Below, piece by piece: positions 62,926 to 64,000 of a DNA stretch of 64,000 bases. Under the pieces are notes generated by a model that saw only the letters and a list, made by a program, of their open reading frames with translations, ran no database searches and was not told the DNA's origin. The stretch covers positions 159,092,001 to 159,156,000 of the forward strand of contig JBITNC010000001.1 in NCBI GenBank assembly GCA_050084985.1, given 5' to 3'. Within the stretch, counting starts at the first letter, position 1, and each line of letters opens with the position of its first letter. This stretch comes from Nageia nagi (lineage: Eukaryota > Pinophyta). A program made the translations under genes and the position numbers.

Positions 62926-63665
62926 AGTATTTGTTAATGTTAATGTACTTATGTTAATATGTACATCGATAATGCTAAGGTTATGAGTAAAGTCATGGTT
63001 TTTGGATTAGGATTTGATGTTATGAGTTTCAAATATGTTACATCATGTATATGTTAATGTTATGTGACACTTAATATTACATCAATGTGAATGCTATACA
63101 TCAATATCGGATTGTTAATGTGAATGTTAATGGTAATGGTATGTTAATGTTATATCAATGATAATGTTATGGTAATGTCAATGCTATAAGTTAATTTTAA
63201 TGTTAACATTATCAAGCTTGAAGCCTACATCAATTAGATAAGGGTTAGATTGTTGACGGTGGAGGCAGAGTTGTAATGACCACTTCCAATATACCATTAT
63301 GTGACTCATTGGCAAGTTATGGTAATGCCATATGTCAATTTTTAAGAGATGCAATTTGATGTTAATATTATGTTCATATTATTTTAATGTTATGTTATTG
63401 TTAATGTTATAACGATGCTATGCTAATATGGATAATATGATGTTAATGTTATGTTAATAGAGTTAATGTGATGTTAATGTCATGCTAATATAGTTAATGC
63501 AATGTTAATATTGTGTTATTATAGTTAATGTGATGTTATTGCTCATTCAATGTTAATGGCATGCTAATTTAGATAACTAGATGTTAATGTTATGTTAATA
63601 TAGTTAATATGATGCTAGTGTTAATGTTATGTTAATGTAAGTGCAATGTTAATATAGTTATTTTT
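62925..63665 (-). repeat. GTTAATGT (ATTAAC-type) array, interrupted by block A
   Basis: Irregular GTTAATGTTATG and TAGTTAATGTGATG repeats at 62925-63225 and 63330-63665. Between them lies block A of the composite repeat (63225-63315). Confidence 0.85.
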
Positions 63666-64000
63666 TTTCTTGGATGCATATGAATGATGTCTTTAAAATG
63701 AACATCAATGAGTTGGAGGTGATGACCAACAATTGATTCTAATTTTCTTAAGTTTCCATCACCATAATTATTAATCCATAGAGCGAGCTACACTTGGATT
63801 TGATCACCAAGGTAGTCTTCCCTTAGGATAGGAGTCGTTACTTTCTACCTAACAACTATAGATAAGAGAGATGAGAGTTGCATGGGCGACACCAATGGAT
63901 TAGTCAGTCCATTGGCTATGTCATTGAGGGTTAATACTCTTGGCAAGCCATTAACTACTCATCCAATGATATTCCTAATGCCCCATTGCAAAATGGGGAC
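63225..64000 (-). repeat. composite repeat, blocks A and B (copy 2, inverted)
   Basis: Block A (63225-63315) and block B (63666 to the window end) match 30080-30165 and 30235-30590 in reverse complement. The order differs: here, read on the minus strand, B precedes an ATTAAC array and then A. Copy 1 has A, B, array. Confidence 0.75.

Noticed and set aside
30070-64000. A single 34 kb element bounded by long terminal inverted repeats
   Set aside because: The inverted blocks are in permuted order and lie inside repeat arrays, and the interior is a mosaic of unrelated elements with their own target duplications.

Overview
The window looks like nuclear DNA from a large, TE-rich plant genome, most likely a seed plant and plausibly a gymnosperm. 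This is inferred from the very AT-rich intergenic DNA, several layers of decayed copia, gypsy, LINE, SINE, CACTA and Helitron copies, a roughly 5 kb intron that contains other elements, and many degenerate interstitial TTTAGGG/CCCTAAA arrays. There is no bacterial, organellar, rRNA or CRISPR signature. The species is not established.

The one convincing host gene is on the minus strand at about 11074 to 4804. It is a homologue of HROB (C17orf53/MCM8IP; OB-fold domain DUF4539). Exon 1 carries the ATG and the family IPGPAG motif. After a long intron, four small exons at 5523-4804 encode the OB-fold with consistent splice phases. A TTTGGCGC E2F-type site lies about 190 bp upstream of the ATG, which fits an S-phase or DNA-repair gene. 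Intron 1 holds one LINE RT fragment (minus strand) and one LINE ORF1-like fragment (plus strand). Exon 1 contains an unresolved 38-nt GT...AG segment or frameshift.

Layout. 0-1.5 kb: copia and gypsy scraps. 4-11.3 kb: the HROB gene and its proximal promoter. 11.5-16.4 kb: unassigned AT-rich DNA. 16.4-18.1 kb: RPA1-like pseudogene. 18.9-24.4 kb: CACTA element with TNP2, DUF4218 and DUF4216 remnants on the minus strand, a CACTA terminus and 46-bp subterminal repeats. 23.6 kb: SINE with target duplications. 25.2-28.0 kb: degenerate TTTAGGG array split by a 1.1 kb CACTA-like element. 28.0-29.8 kb: copia fragment with its 3' LTR. 30.1-31.8 kb: composite repeat (unique block, ATTAAC-type array, CCCTAAA array). 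32.5-38.0 kb: a LINE with ORF1 and ORF2 remnants. 38.0-43.5 kb: copia element abutting that LINE and itself split by a solo LTR with a 5-bp target duplication. 46.8-50.7 kb and 58.4-60.0 kb: two homologous, intron-bearing transposase-like genes on opposite strands, each associated with telomere-like arrays. 50.8-51.3 kb: second solo LTR. 52-56 kb: Helitron Rep/helicase pseudogene that still shows the HUH histidines and paired tyrosines. 60.2-64 kb: CCCTAA array and an inverted, permuted relative of the 30 kb composite repeat.

Apart from HROB, everything recognised is mobile or repetitive and mostly inactivated by stops and frameshifts. The main open questions are the completeness of the HROB gene, whether these CACTA-type elements spread telomere-like arrays, and the nature of the 30 kb/63 kb composite repeat.
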